From JBEIJQ01 sp040380145 (GTDB lineage Bacteria; Bacteroidota; Bacteroidia; Chitinophagales; Saprospiraceae): 6,634 nucleotides of DNA. The first letter of the stretch is position 1, and every line of letters starts with the position of its first letter. A model generated the notes under the pieces. That model was not told the DNA's origin and ran no database searches. It saw only the letters and a program-made list of their open reading frames with translations. This document shows positions 1 to 6,029 of this stretch, piece after piece. Location: positions 1 through 6,634 of the forward strand of contig JBEIJQ010000161.1 of the NCBI GenBank assembly GCA_040380145.1, given 5' to 3'. Position numbers and translations under genes: made by a program.

Positions 1-38
1 GGCAACGATTTTTTGAATCGTTGCCATGCCTTTTTTTT
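1..38 (+). terminator. Probable rho-independent terminator of a gene left of the window
   Basis: The arms GGCAACGATT (1-10) and AATCGTTGCC (16-25) are perfect reverse complements of 10 bp around a 5-nt loop (TTTTG). Five bases (ATGCC) follow and then a run of eight T (31-38). The T-run is separated from the visible stem, but ATGCC would pair with GGCAT if those bases lie just left of the window, and the stem would then run straight into the T-run. The orientation suits a plus-strand gene ending upstream, which cannot be seen here. A weaker alternative is a simple dyad with no terminator role. Confidence 0.6.
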
Positions 39-178
39 AATAAAAATTTATATTTTATAAAATTTATATTTTTTAAAATAAAATAAGAATAACAATTGAA
101 AGCATGCTGCTTTGTCTTGTTTTCTGCGGAAGTGTTTTTGGAGAAAATCGTCCAAAACAACCGAGATGGCATTGGGTT
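39..178. other. AT-rich non-coding stretch with a 16-bp tandem repeat
   Basis: This stretch is strongly AT-rich and I see no credible gene in it. The possible minus-strand reading frames are low-complexity (Phe/Lys-rich) and have no recognisable domain. AAAATTTATATTTT occurs twice, at 43-56 and 59-72, with a 16-bp period. Such DNA is common just upstream of Bacteroidota promoters and may only reflect base composition. Confidence 0.5.
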
Positions 179-207
179 TTTGAGTAAACAAAAAAAATGT
201 AATTTTG
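179..207 (+). promoter_or_regulatory. Bacteroidota-type promoter for the HYR/beta-helix gene
   Basis: TAATTTTG at 200-207 matches the Bacteroidota -7 consensus TAnnTTTG exactly. TTTG at 179-182 matches the -33 element, with a 17-nt A-rich spacer, which is within the range known for this phylum. Transcription would begin near 213. That leaves an untranslated leader of about 137 nt before the GTG at 350. I saw no other full match to the consensus between 39 and 349. The assignment rests on the consensus only. Confidence 0.65.
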
Positions 208-257
208 CACTTTGGTAAAAAAGCATTGTACGAGTTCGCACGCGCACTTTTCATTTT

Positions 258-280
258 TAGAAAATGCCTGCATTTTTCTA
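258..280. promoter_or_regulatory. Dyad in the leader: possible operator or 5'-UTR hairpin
   Basis: TAGAAAATGC (258-267) and GCATTTTTCTA (270-280) are reverse complements apart from one extra T in the right arm. The centre is only two bases (CT). In DNA this is a palindrome that a dimeric regulator could bind. In RNA it would be a short, AU-rich and rather weak hairpin. It lies about 45 nt after the predicted transcription start and 70 nt before the start codon. No specific regulator is implied. Confidence 0.3.
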
Positions 281-285
281 TCGGC

Positions 286-317
286 CTTGAACGAGCACTC
301 CTTGTCTTAAACGAGCA
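286..317. repeat. Direct repeat CTTrAACGAGCA, 20-bp period
   Basis: CTTGAACGAGCA (286-297) and CTTAAACGAGCA (306-317) match at 11 of 12 positions and begin exactly 20 bp apart, about two DNA helical turns. They lie in the leader between the dyad and the start codon of the large gene. The spacing would suit two binding sites on one face of the helix, but two copies can also arise by chance. Confidence 0.35.
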
Positions 318-349
318 TACTAACCTATTTTATTCCCAATTTTTTTCTT

Positions 350-3300
350 GTGAAAAATCGTTACCTCACCGCCTTTTGGCAGTCCCTGCCCATCCTTGCT
401 CTGTTGGTCGTGAGCGCCATGCCTTTGACGCTGAACGGCCAATGTGGTTGCCCTTCCAATATGACCGTACAAACCACCAGTGACAGTTGTGAACCAATTG
501 TTACTTTTGGTTCGTCCAGTGGTGATTGTTCTAATCACGAGTTTTTATTTTCTCCTGTCAACGAATCCGTATTTGATATTGGTTTAACTACTGTTAATGT
601 AACAATTACAGATACAACCACTAGTAGTACATCAACATGTAGTTTTACAGTAACCGTAGTTGACATGGTAAACCCCATCATCACTTGCCCGGGCGATGTG
701 ACTGTCAATGCCGCTACCGGTCTTTGCAACGCTACGGTCACATATTCTGCGGCGTTGGCTTTCGACAATTGTTCGGCGACGGTCACCTACAGCCATGCCT
801 CCGGCTCGACCTTCCCGGTTGGGGTCACCACGGTGACGGCTACTGCCACCGATCCTTCGGGCAATACGGCCACCTGTGAATTTACCGTTACGGTGGTCGA
901 CCATATTGCGCCTTCGATTACCTGCCCGGGCAATATTTCCGAGGCTGTGGATGCCGGTGCTTGCAATGCGGTGGTCACTTTTGCCGCTGCGACGGCTTCC
1001 GACAACTGTTCGGCCACGGTCACATACAGCCACGAGTCGGGCGATACTTTCCCCTTGGGCGCCACTACAGTGACGGCCACGGCCACGGATGGCGAGGGCA
1101 ATACGGCCACTTGTTCCTTCACGGTGACGGTGACCGACAACGAGGCGCCCCAGATCACTTGTCCGTCCGATGTGACGGTCAGCGCTGCCAACGGCTCTTG
1201 CAGTGCCATTGCAACTTATGCTGTGGCAACGGCCACCGACAACTGTTCGGCCACCATCACTTACAGCAAGGCCTCGAATACATCCTTCAATGTCGGCGAG
1301 ACCATTGTGACCGCCACTGCCACGGATGCGGCGGGCAACACGGCAACTTGTTCTTTCACGGTTACGGTCGAAGACAACCAAGATCCGACCGTTTCGTGTC
1401 CGGGCAATGTCACGGTCAATGCCGCGATTGGATCTTGCAGCGTGGTGGTGACTTATGCTGCGGCGACGGCTTCCGACAACTGTTCGGCCACGGTCACCTA
1501 CAGCCAAGCCTCCAATACTTCCTTCTCGGTGGGCGAGCACACCGTTACGGTGACGGCCACCGACCCGGCCGGCAACACGGCGACCTGTGAATTCACGATC
1601 ACGGTCAACGATACCCAAAATCCGGTGTTCTCCTCCTGCCCGAGCAATGTGACGGTCAACGCGGACTTAGACGATTGCGCCGCGATCGTCACTTTCGCGG
1701 CGGCCACGGCCACCGACAACTGCTCGGCTACCATCACTTACAGCCAAGAATCCAACACTTCTTTTGCCGTGGGCGTGCACACGGTGACGGCCACGGCCAC
1801 TGACCCGGCCGGTAACACGGCCACGTGCAGTTTCTCCGTCACAGTGAACGACAACCAAGCGCCTGTTTTGGCCGATTGCCCCACAAACATCACGTTGACC
1901 GCGGATGCCGGAGAATGTACGACGGTGGTCACCTACGATCCCGCATCGGTCACCGACAACTGTTCGGCCACCATTTCGTACAGTACGGCCTCCGGTGCCA
2001 CGATGTCGGTAGGTGTCCATACGATCACCGTTACGGCGACCGACCCGACGGGCAATTCGTCCACCTGTACTTTCAGTGTGACGATCGAAGACACGGAACT
2101 GCCGGTCATTACATGCCCCTCCGATGTGACGATCAGCACGGCCAACAACAGTTGCCAGGCTACGGTCACCTATGCGGCGGCCACGGTGACCGACAACTGT
2201 TCGGCCACGCTTTCCTACAGCCATCCTTCCGGATCCACTTTCTCGATCGGTGCCACCACGGTAACGGTCACGGCAACCGATGCGTCCAACAACACGGTGA
2301 CCTGCACTTTTGAAGTGTTGGTCGAGGACAACCAAGCGCCTTCGGTCACTTGTCCGGGCAATCGCGTGGTCAATGTGGATGCCGGCGAATGTACGGCGGT
2401 GGTGACCTTTGCCGCTGCGACGGCTTCCGACAACTGTTCGGCCACGGTCACCTACAGCCAAGAGTCCAATACGGCATTCTCCTTGGGCGTCAACACGGTG
2501 ACCGCCACAGCGACGGATGCCGAGGGCAATACGGCGACCTGCACCTTCACGATCACGGTGAACGACAACGAAGCGCCGACCTTGACTTGTCCCGGCACGG
2601 TCACCGCAACGGTCGATGCGGGCGAATGCGGAGCGGTCGTCACCTACGATCCGGTGACGCCCAACGACAATTGTTCGGCCTCCGTTCTGTACAGCGACGA
2701 GTCCAACACTTTCTTTGCTGTGGGCAATACCACGGTCACCGTGACGGCCACCGACGGCGACGGAAACTCGGCCACTTGTACCTTTGTTGTGACGGTTGTT
2801 GACAACGAAGTCCCTGAAATAACAGCTGCCAATGACACGACAGTTTCTGCGGCCGCTGGTCAGTGCACCGCCGCCGGGGTGACTTTGAACCCGCCGACCG
2901 TGACCGACAATTGCTCGGCATTGGCGGCCACGAACAATGCTCCCGGGGTATTCCCCATCGGCGCCACGACAGTCACCTGGACGGTCTTCGACGTGAACGG
3001 CAATTCTTCTACGGCCACTCAATTGGTGACCGTTGTTGATGCCGAGGCCCCGAGCATCGTTTGTCCGGGCGATACCGCTGTCACCCTCTATGGAAGCGAT
3101 TACACCTTCCCCGACTTAACATCTTTGGCCATTGTGTCCGACAACTGTTCGGGTTCTGTTGACATTACGCAGGCACCTGCCGATGGTACGGTCTTCTCGG
3201 CCAGCGAACTGATCACGGTGACCTTTACCGCTACCGATGCTGCGGGCAACAGTTCTACTTGCTCTTTCAACTTCGATCTCACGCTGCGTTCCTGCGGTAT

Positions 3301-4435
3301 CCTTTATGTGGACTCCTCTGCCACGGGCGCCAATACCGGCTTCAGTTGGGAGGATGCGTTCACGGAATTGTCCTCGGCCTTGGCCGTGGCCAGCGGCGAC
3401 TGCGATACGATCTTCGTAGCCAAAGGCAAATATCTTCCGACCAACGACGGCGAACGCGACTCCACCTTCCGACTGGTTTCCCATGCTCCGCTTTATGGTG
3501 GCTTCCCCTCTGGTGGCTCGAGCTTTGCACAGCGCAACCCGGCCGTACACCGCACGGTGCTGAGCGGCAACATCGGCGATCCCAATGATGCGACGGACAA
3601 TAGTTATCGCGTCGTGACGGCCAAAAACCTCGATACCCTAAACACGAACCTTTCGATTTTCGATGGTTTTGTCGTTGTCGGAGGCAATTCGTTCGGCTTG
3701 GGCGGTGGTCTGTACATCGCGGCCGATTCCTTCAGGACTTGTGGCCTGCTGGTGCGCAACTGTATTTTCGAGAACAACGAGGCCACGGTCAACGGCGCTG
3801 GCAGCGGAATCGTTGCCACGGCCGGAGGCATCTGCGATGTAGTGTTCGAGGATTGTACCTTCCGCAACAACGCCTCGAAATATCAAGGGGGCGGCATGCA
3901 GGTGACCTCGCAAAAGGGAGGTCAAGTGGAGGTTGCCATCACTGATTGCTCCTTCACGGGCAATACGGCCATTCACCCGACCATTACCGGACGCGGGGGG
4001 GGGGCTTTCCTTGATGGCCAACTCTTCCAGTACCATCAACGCCACGATCACGGGATCCAGTTTCACCAACAACACCACCAACGGCAACGGAGGCGGTATT
4101 TATGTGAACACCATCACCGGTGCCACGATCAACTACCAGGCCACGAACTGTACCATCACCGGCAATACCGCTCAACTCGGCGGTGGCATGGTCAACCATC
4201 CCCAAAGCGGCGATATCACCGGTACGATCACCGGTTGTACATTGACCAACAATTCGGCCAATGGCGGTGTCGGCGGCGGCGTGTACAACTACTCGGAAAT
4301 CAACAACGGCACGGTGCTCGATTTGACTTACAACGATTGCGAATTTATCGGAAACACCGCTTCGACTTTTGGAGGTGCTGTCAGCACAGCTGCGTTGAAG
4401 GGTGGCGTAGCGGATGTACAGTTCACTGCCTGTAA
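350..4435 (+). CDS. Giant secreted HYR-repeat / beta-helix protein, N-terminal frame (frameshifted at a G10 tract)
   Basis: This is the main part of a large surface or secreted protein. The start is GTG at 350, giving MKNRYLTAFWQSLP, a hydrophobic core and a likely signal-peptidase I cleavage near residue 30. There is no lipobox and no Shine-Dalgarno, as is usual in this phylum. Residues 32-980 are one divergent and 11 clear HYR modules of 78-80 residues. Their DNC(S) motifs start near residues 139, 218, 297, 376, 456, 536, 615, 694, 773, 853 and 931. HYR domains are immunoglobulin-like and linked to adhesion. From residue 982 a beta-helix begins (LYVDSSATGANTG, then FVAKGKYLP), followed by GGGLYI/FENN repeats. 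At the ten-G run (3995-4004) the frame leaves the homology. Residues after about 1218 are an out-of-frame, His/Arg/Gln-rich tail ending at TAA 4433-4435. Read as is, the product lacks the T9SS tail and would probably be neither exported nor anchored. With nine G, it joins the 5354 frame into about 1667 residues. Ligand and function are unknown. Confidence 0.85.
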   Translation: MKNRYLTAFWQSLPILALLVVSAMPLTLNGQCGCPSNMTVQTTSDSCEPIVTFGSSSGDCSNHEFLFSPVNESVFDIGLTTVNVTITDTTTSSTSTCSFTVTVVDMVNPIITCPGDVTVNAATGLCNATVTYSAALAFDNCSATVTYSHASGSTFPVGVTTVTATATDPSGNTATCEFTVTVVDHIAPSITCPGNISEAVDAGACNAVVTFAAATASDNCSATVTYSHESGDTFPLGATTVTATATDGEGNTATCSFTVTVTDNEAPQITCPSDVTVSAANGSCSAIATYAVATATDNCSATITYSKASNTSFNVGETIVTATATDAAGNTATCSFTVTVEDNQDPTVSCPGNVTVNAAIGSCSVVVTYAAATASDNCSATVTYSQASNTSFSVGEHTVTVTATDPAGNTATCEFTITVNDTQNPVFSSCPSNVTVNADLDDCAAIVTFAAATATDNCSATITYSQESNTSFAVGVHTVTATATDPAGNTATCSFSVTVNDNQAPVLADCPTNITLTADAGECTTVVTYDPASVTDNCSATISYSTASGATMSVGVHTITVTATDPTGNSSTCTFSVTIEDTELPVITCPSDVTISTANNSCQATVTYAAATVTDNCSATLSYSHPSGSTFSIGATTVTVTATDASNNTVTCTFEVLVEDNQAPSVTCPGNRVVNVDAGECTAVVTFAAATASDNCSATVTYSQESNTAFSLGVNTVTATATDAEGNTATCTFTITVNDNEAPTLTCPGTVTATVDAGECGAVVTYDPVTPNDNCSASVLYSDESNTFFAVGNTTVTVTATDGDGNSATCTFVVTVVDNEVPEITAANDTTVSAAAGQCTAAGVTLNPPTVTDNCSALAATNNAPGVFPIGATTVTWTVFDVNGNSSTATQLVTVVDAEAPSIVCPGDTAVTLYGSDYTFPDLTSLAIVSDNCSGSVDITQAPADGTVFSASELITVTFTATDAAGNSSTCSFNFDLTLRSCGILYVDSSATGANTGFSWEDAFTELSSALAVASGDCDTIFVAKGKYLPTNDGERDSTFRLVSHAPLYGGFPSGGSSFAQRNPAVHRTVLSGNIGDPNDATDNSYRVVTAKNLDTLNTNLSIFDGFVVVGGNSFGLGGGLYIAADSFRTCGLLVRNCIFENNEATVNGAGSGIVATAGGICDVVFEDCTFRNNASKYQGGGMQVTSQKGGQVEVAITDCSFTGNTAIHPTITGRGGGAFLDGQLFQYHQRHDHGIQFHQQHHQRQRRRYLCEHHHRCHDQLPGHELYHHRQYRSTRRWHGQPSPKRRYHRYDHRLYIDQQFGQWRCRRRRVQLLGNQQRHGARFDLQRLRIYRKHRFDFWRCCQHSCVEGWRSGCTVHCL
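443..3289 (+). repeat. Array of about 12 HYR modules (coding tandem repeat, 234-240 bp period)
   Basis: Twelve tandem modules are encoded. Starts of the GAC-AAC/T-TGT/C-TCG (DNCS) codons at 764, 1001, 1238, 1475, 1715, 1955, 2192, 2429, 2666, 2906 and 3140 are 234-240 bp apart, and one divergent module (GDCSNHE) precedes them. A typical module reads ITCPxxVTV, then GxC, AAATxxDNCSATVTYS, then VGxxTVTATATD, GNTATCxFTVTV and a short linker such as DNxAP. Four Cys recur per module (TCP, GxC, DNC, TxTC), which suggests two disulfides in an exported protein. The 10th loses the first and last Cys and the 11th loses the second. Gly-Asn turns (DxxGN) precede the last strand. The modules probably form a stalk that holds the beta-helix away from the cell. 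Confidence 0.8.
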
Positions 4436-4706
4436 ATTCCGCGGTAATTCTGCCAATCGTCGCGGCGGGGCTTTGTACATCGCCAGTACCAGCCGCACGG
4501 CGACTTATACCGCCACCAGCGCTGTCGTGGGCATCGACAATTGCCTGTTCTACAACAATGCTTGCCCCGGTGTCGGAACCGGCATCACGGGCCAAGGCGG
4601 TGCGATATTCCAAACTTCGGCCTCTACGGCCCCCGTCACCACGACTATCCGCCACGCCACGTTCCAAGCCAACAGTGCCGAACAGGCCGGTGCGATATTC
4701 AATTTG
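3758..4706 (+). repeat. PMP-like FxxN / GGA(I,L,V) beta-helix repeats
   Basis: Across the frameshift the protein repeats a short pattern. It includes CIFENNEA, CTFRNNASKYQGGGMQV, CSFTGNTA, SSFTNNTTNGNGGGIYVN, CTITGNTAQLGGGMVN, CTLTNNSA with GGGVYN, CEFIGNTASTFGGAVS, CKFRGNSANRRGGALYI, CLFYNN with GGAIFQTS, and ATFQANSAEQAGAIFN. This alternation of FxxN with GGA(I/L/V) is the hallmark of chlamydial polymorphic membrane protein repeats and of related right-handed beta-helix passengers. The pattern continues on both sides of the G tract once the frame is corrected, which shows that both halves were one gene. The pattern is read directly; the fold is inferred from family knowledge. Confidence 0.75.
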
Positions 4707-5354
4707 GCCGCGACCGGCAGTCCGTCCGTTATCAACCTCCGCAACTCCATTTTGTGGGCGCATACCACGACCATCACCACGAGCCGGATGTTCCACACCA
4801 GCCACGCGATGGGTACGGTCAATCTCAACAATTGCTTGGCCAATGGTACGAACTTGACGGCGATCTTTGCCGGGAACGGTACCCGGACGGGTACCAACAT
4901 GATCTACAACCAGAACCCGCTGTTCGTCAACGCTGTCACCGGAGATATGCGCCTCAGCGCCGGCTCGCCCGCCATCAACGCCGGATCCGCCCAGTACGGT
5001 TTGGGAGTTGATCTTATCGGCAACACTCGTACGGGCAATCCCGACCTTGGGTGCTATGAGCGCACCGGCGAGGGGGCCCGCATGGCCGAACCGACGACCG
5101 GATCGGATGCTGGCTTCAATGCCACGCTCTTCCCCAACCCGACCTCGGGAGCCTTCACCGTGTCGTTCGACCGCGAGATCACCGGCTTCGCCCAAGTGTT
5201 CGATCTGCAGGGCCGCTTGGTGGAATCGCTGCAGTTGAACGGCGCCAACCAAGCGCAGTTCGACCTCGGCGGACAAACCGCCGGTGCTTACCTCGTCCGC
5301 ATCGTCAGCGGTAATGAGGTGGTCACCAAACAGGTCATCGTGAAAAAGCCCTGA
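3933..5354 (+). CDS. C-terminal part of the HYR/beta-helix protein with T9SS type A sorting domain (separated by frameshift)
   Basis: This frame opens at a TTG (3933), but residues before the G tract are out of frame and meaningless. The homologous sequence starts at the G run (3995-4004) and reads GGGLSLMANSSSTINATITG. If it were translated alone, ATG at 4014 is the first plausible start, but it would have no signal peptide. Content in order: beta-helix with FxxN/GGA repeats to about 4706. Then comes NLRNSILW through NPLFVNAVTGDMRLSAGSPAINAG and DLGCYER (4734-5063), which resembles the choice-of-anchor Q region of bacterial surface beta-helix proteins. A linker follows, and then a T9SS type A sorting domain from about 5118 (ATLFPNPTSGAFTVSF, VFDLQGRLVES, GAYLVRIVSG, KQVIVKKP). 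That domain directs the protein through the type IX secretion machinery and is usually cleaved when the protein is attached to the surface. The stop is TGA at 5352-5354. It should be annotated jointly with the frame starting at 350. Confidence 0.8.
   Translation: MPSLIAPSRAIRPFTRPLPDAGGGLSLMANSSSTINATITGSSFTNNTTNGNGGGIYVNTITGATINYQATNCTITGNTAQLGGGMVNHPQSGDITGTITGCTLTNNSANGGVGGGVYNYSEINNGTVLDLTYNDCEFIGNTASTFGGAVSTAALKGGVADVQFTACKFRGNSANRRGGALYIASTSRTATYTATSAVVGIDNCLFYNNACPGVGTGITGQGGAIFQTSASTAPVTTTIRHATFQANSAEQAGAIFNLAATGSPSVINLRNSILWAHTTTITTSRMFHTSHAMGTVNLNNCLANGTNLTAIFAGNGTRTGTNMIYNQNPLFVNAVTGDMRLSAGSPAINAGSAQYGLGVDLIGNTRTGNPDLGCYERTGEGARMAEPTTGSDAGFNATLFPNPTSGAFTVSFDREITGFAQVFDLQGRLVESLQLNGANQAQFDLGGQTAGAYLVRIVSGNEVVTKQVIVKKP
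3995..4004 (+). other. G10 homopolymer at the frameshift point
   Basis: Ten consecutive G lie inside the beta-helix coding region, between CGC (Arg) and CTTTCC. Upstream homology is in the frame of 350 and downstream homology is one base further on. Removing one G gives GGG GGG GGG CTT (Gly-Gly-Gly-Leu) and restores one reading frame to 5354, leaving TGRGGGLSLMANSS. The Gly triplet coincides with a GGG(I/L/V) turn of the beta-helix repeat, so a nine-G version is structurally sensible. Such tracts slip during replication and also cause sequencing errors. Confidence 0.85.
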
Positions 5355-5377
5355 ACGAGCTTTTGAAATTCTGATTC

Positions 5378-5410
5378 AAAGCGGGCTGCCCAAAAGGCAG
5401 CCCGCTTTTT
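5378..5410 (+). terminator. Rho-independent terminator of the HYR/beta-helix gene
   Basis: GCGGGCTGCC (5381-5390) and GGCAGCCCGC (5396-5405) form a perfect 10-bp GC-rich stem with a CAAAA loop. The stem extends by AAA/TTT to 13 bp and is followed by TTTTT (5406-5410). It begins 23 nt after the TGA stop at 5352-5354. Only three T follow on the other strand, so it works best for plus-strand transcription. Its position implies that the large gene is transcribed alone or is last in its transcript. Confidence 0.9.
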
Positions 5411-5481
5411 ATTGGGGAAAACGATGGGGCCAAACCAAAATTGTCATTGGAAACATCGTGCCCGCATAATTTGTCGGAATC

Positions 5482-5513
5482 AGGATTTACAGGATTCGAG
5501 GATTTACAGGATT
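5482..5513. repeat. Short direct repeat AGGATTTACAGGATT x2
   Basis: AGGATTTACAGGATT occurs at 5482-5496 and again at 5499-5513, separated by CG. Each copy contains GGATT twice, so GGATT appears four times at 8-9 bp steps. It is preceded by GGAATC. From memory, similar AATCCTGTAAATCCTGATTC-type intergenic repeats are widespread in Bacteroidota and other environmental bacteria, but I cannot confirm a match here. Confidence 0.65.
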
Positions 5514-5668
5514 TTTTTGGTCCTATTGGTCAGTAAGATTTCCTTCAGAATGCATTGGACTTTCGAGAGCCAACATTTTCTTATTTTCTTTTTCTTTATC
5601 AGTCTATTAGAAAATAATTTCCGTCGGTTCTGATTGGATTTTTTCCCAGTGACAATTTTTGGCTTATT

Positions 5669-5719
5669 GCCCAGCCGGCCTTCGAGCAAATCCCGATAGC
5701 GCGGCTTTTGCCGGCGGGC
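5669..5719. repeat. GC-rich dyad in the convergent gap
   Basis: GCCCAGCCGGC (5669-5679) is the reverse complement of GCCGGCGGGC (5710-5719) apart from one bulged A. About 30 nt lie between the arms. The region is much more GC-rich than its surroundings. It could be a REP-like intergenic element or an RNA hairpin at the 3' side of the convergent transcripts. No T-run follows on either strand, so it is not a standard terminator. Confidence 0.35.
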
Positions 5720-6029
5720 TTGAGCGAAAAAATTGTTGGAAGATCGGCAGCAGGCGAGCCGATCCAAGTCCGAAACGCAGCCCCGCAAATCGAACTTTTT
5801 TCTCGCGCGCGCCCCAAAAACTCGCGCCGACGCTGTATTTGATCTGGATTCATTTGGGTTTCTTTTTTTCTTTTTGAGAAAAAAGAAAGCTCATTTAGGA
5901 AAAAACTTGTGAACTGTCTCTCGGCTACAGCTGAAAATCATCGAAAGGCTATCTATCGAGCAGATCAAAAAAGTCCAATGACAATTTCGGGTCCAGTATT
6001 TTTCTCCCCAATTTGGGACGACCGCCCCC

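Larger units (their letters stand above)
5411..6029. other. Non-coding gap between convergent genes
   Basis: I find no credible gene in these 619 bases. The possible frames around 5659-5877 (plus) and 5504-5853 (minus) overlap each other on opposite strands, have basic low-complexity composition and show no domain. Both flanking genes point into the gap, so promoters are not expected. It holds a short direct repeat (5482-5513), a GC-rich dyad (5669-5719), three copies of a TTGTCAyTGG motif (5435-5450, 5646-5662, 5974-5987) and a pyrimidine/purine-rich tract (5859-5889). No convincing terminator for the minus-strand gene was found. Confidence 0.6.

Noticed and set aside
48..273. Minus-strand small frames in the AT-rich left spacer
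   Set aside because: Low-complexity Phe/Lys-rich translation, overlap with the predicted promoter, and no domain.
632..1618. Long minus-strand open frame (328 codons) antisense to the HYR array
   Set aside because: It mirrors the repeat period of the plus-strand modules and is Arg/Gly/His-rich, without a recognisable domain. Open antisense frames are expected from GC-rich, Thr/Val/Ala-rich repeats.
1667..3022. Long minus-strand open frame (451 codons) antisense to the HYR array
   Set aside because: Same shadow effect. Its residues repeat with the 79-80 codon period and are basic low-complexity sequence.
4005..4435. C-terminal extension of the N-terminal frame after the G tract
   Set aside because: It is His/Arg/Gln-rich and shows no continuation of the beta-helix repeats, which continue in the other frame. 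It is frameshift read-through, not a real domain.
3984..5276. Long minus-strand open frame (430 codons) antisense to the beta-helix and T9SS tail
   Set aside because: The plus strand here encodes clear PMP-like repeats and a T9SS sorting domain. The antisense product has no recognisable motif.
288..5360. TGAACGAGC occurs both in the leader (288-296) and right at the stop codon (5352-5360)
   Set aside because: A nine-base match at two places in 6.6 kb is close to chance, and one copy is constrained by the stop codon.
5504..5877. Overlapping small frames on both strands in the convergent gap
   Set aside because: They overlap on opposite strands, have no domain, and cover the GC-rich dyad and repeat motifs. 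The composition does not resemble the flanking genes.
5859..5889. TTTCTTTTTT / AAAAAAGAAA dyad
   Set aside because: Pairing is almost only A-T between homopolymer-like tracts and can arise from composition alone.
5900..5932. Weak hairpin AGCTGT/ACAGTT with a T-run on the minus strand, as terminator of the minus-strand gene
   Set aside because: Only six pairs including one G-T, with six bases between stem and T-run, and about 100 nt beyond the stop. Too weak to call.
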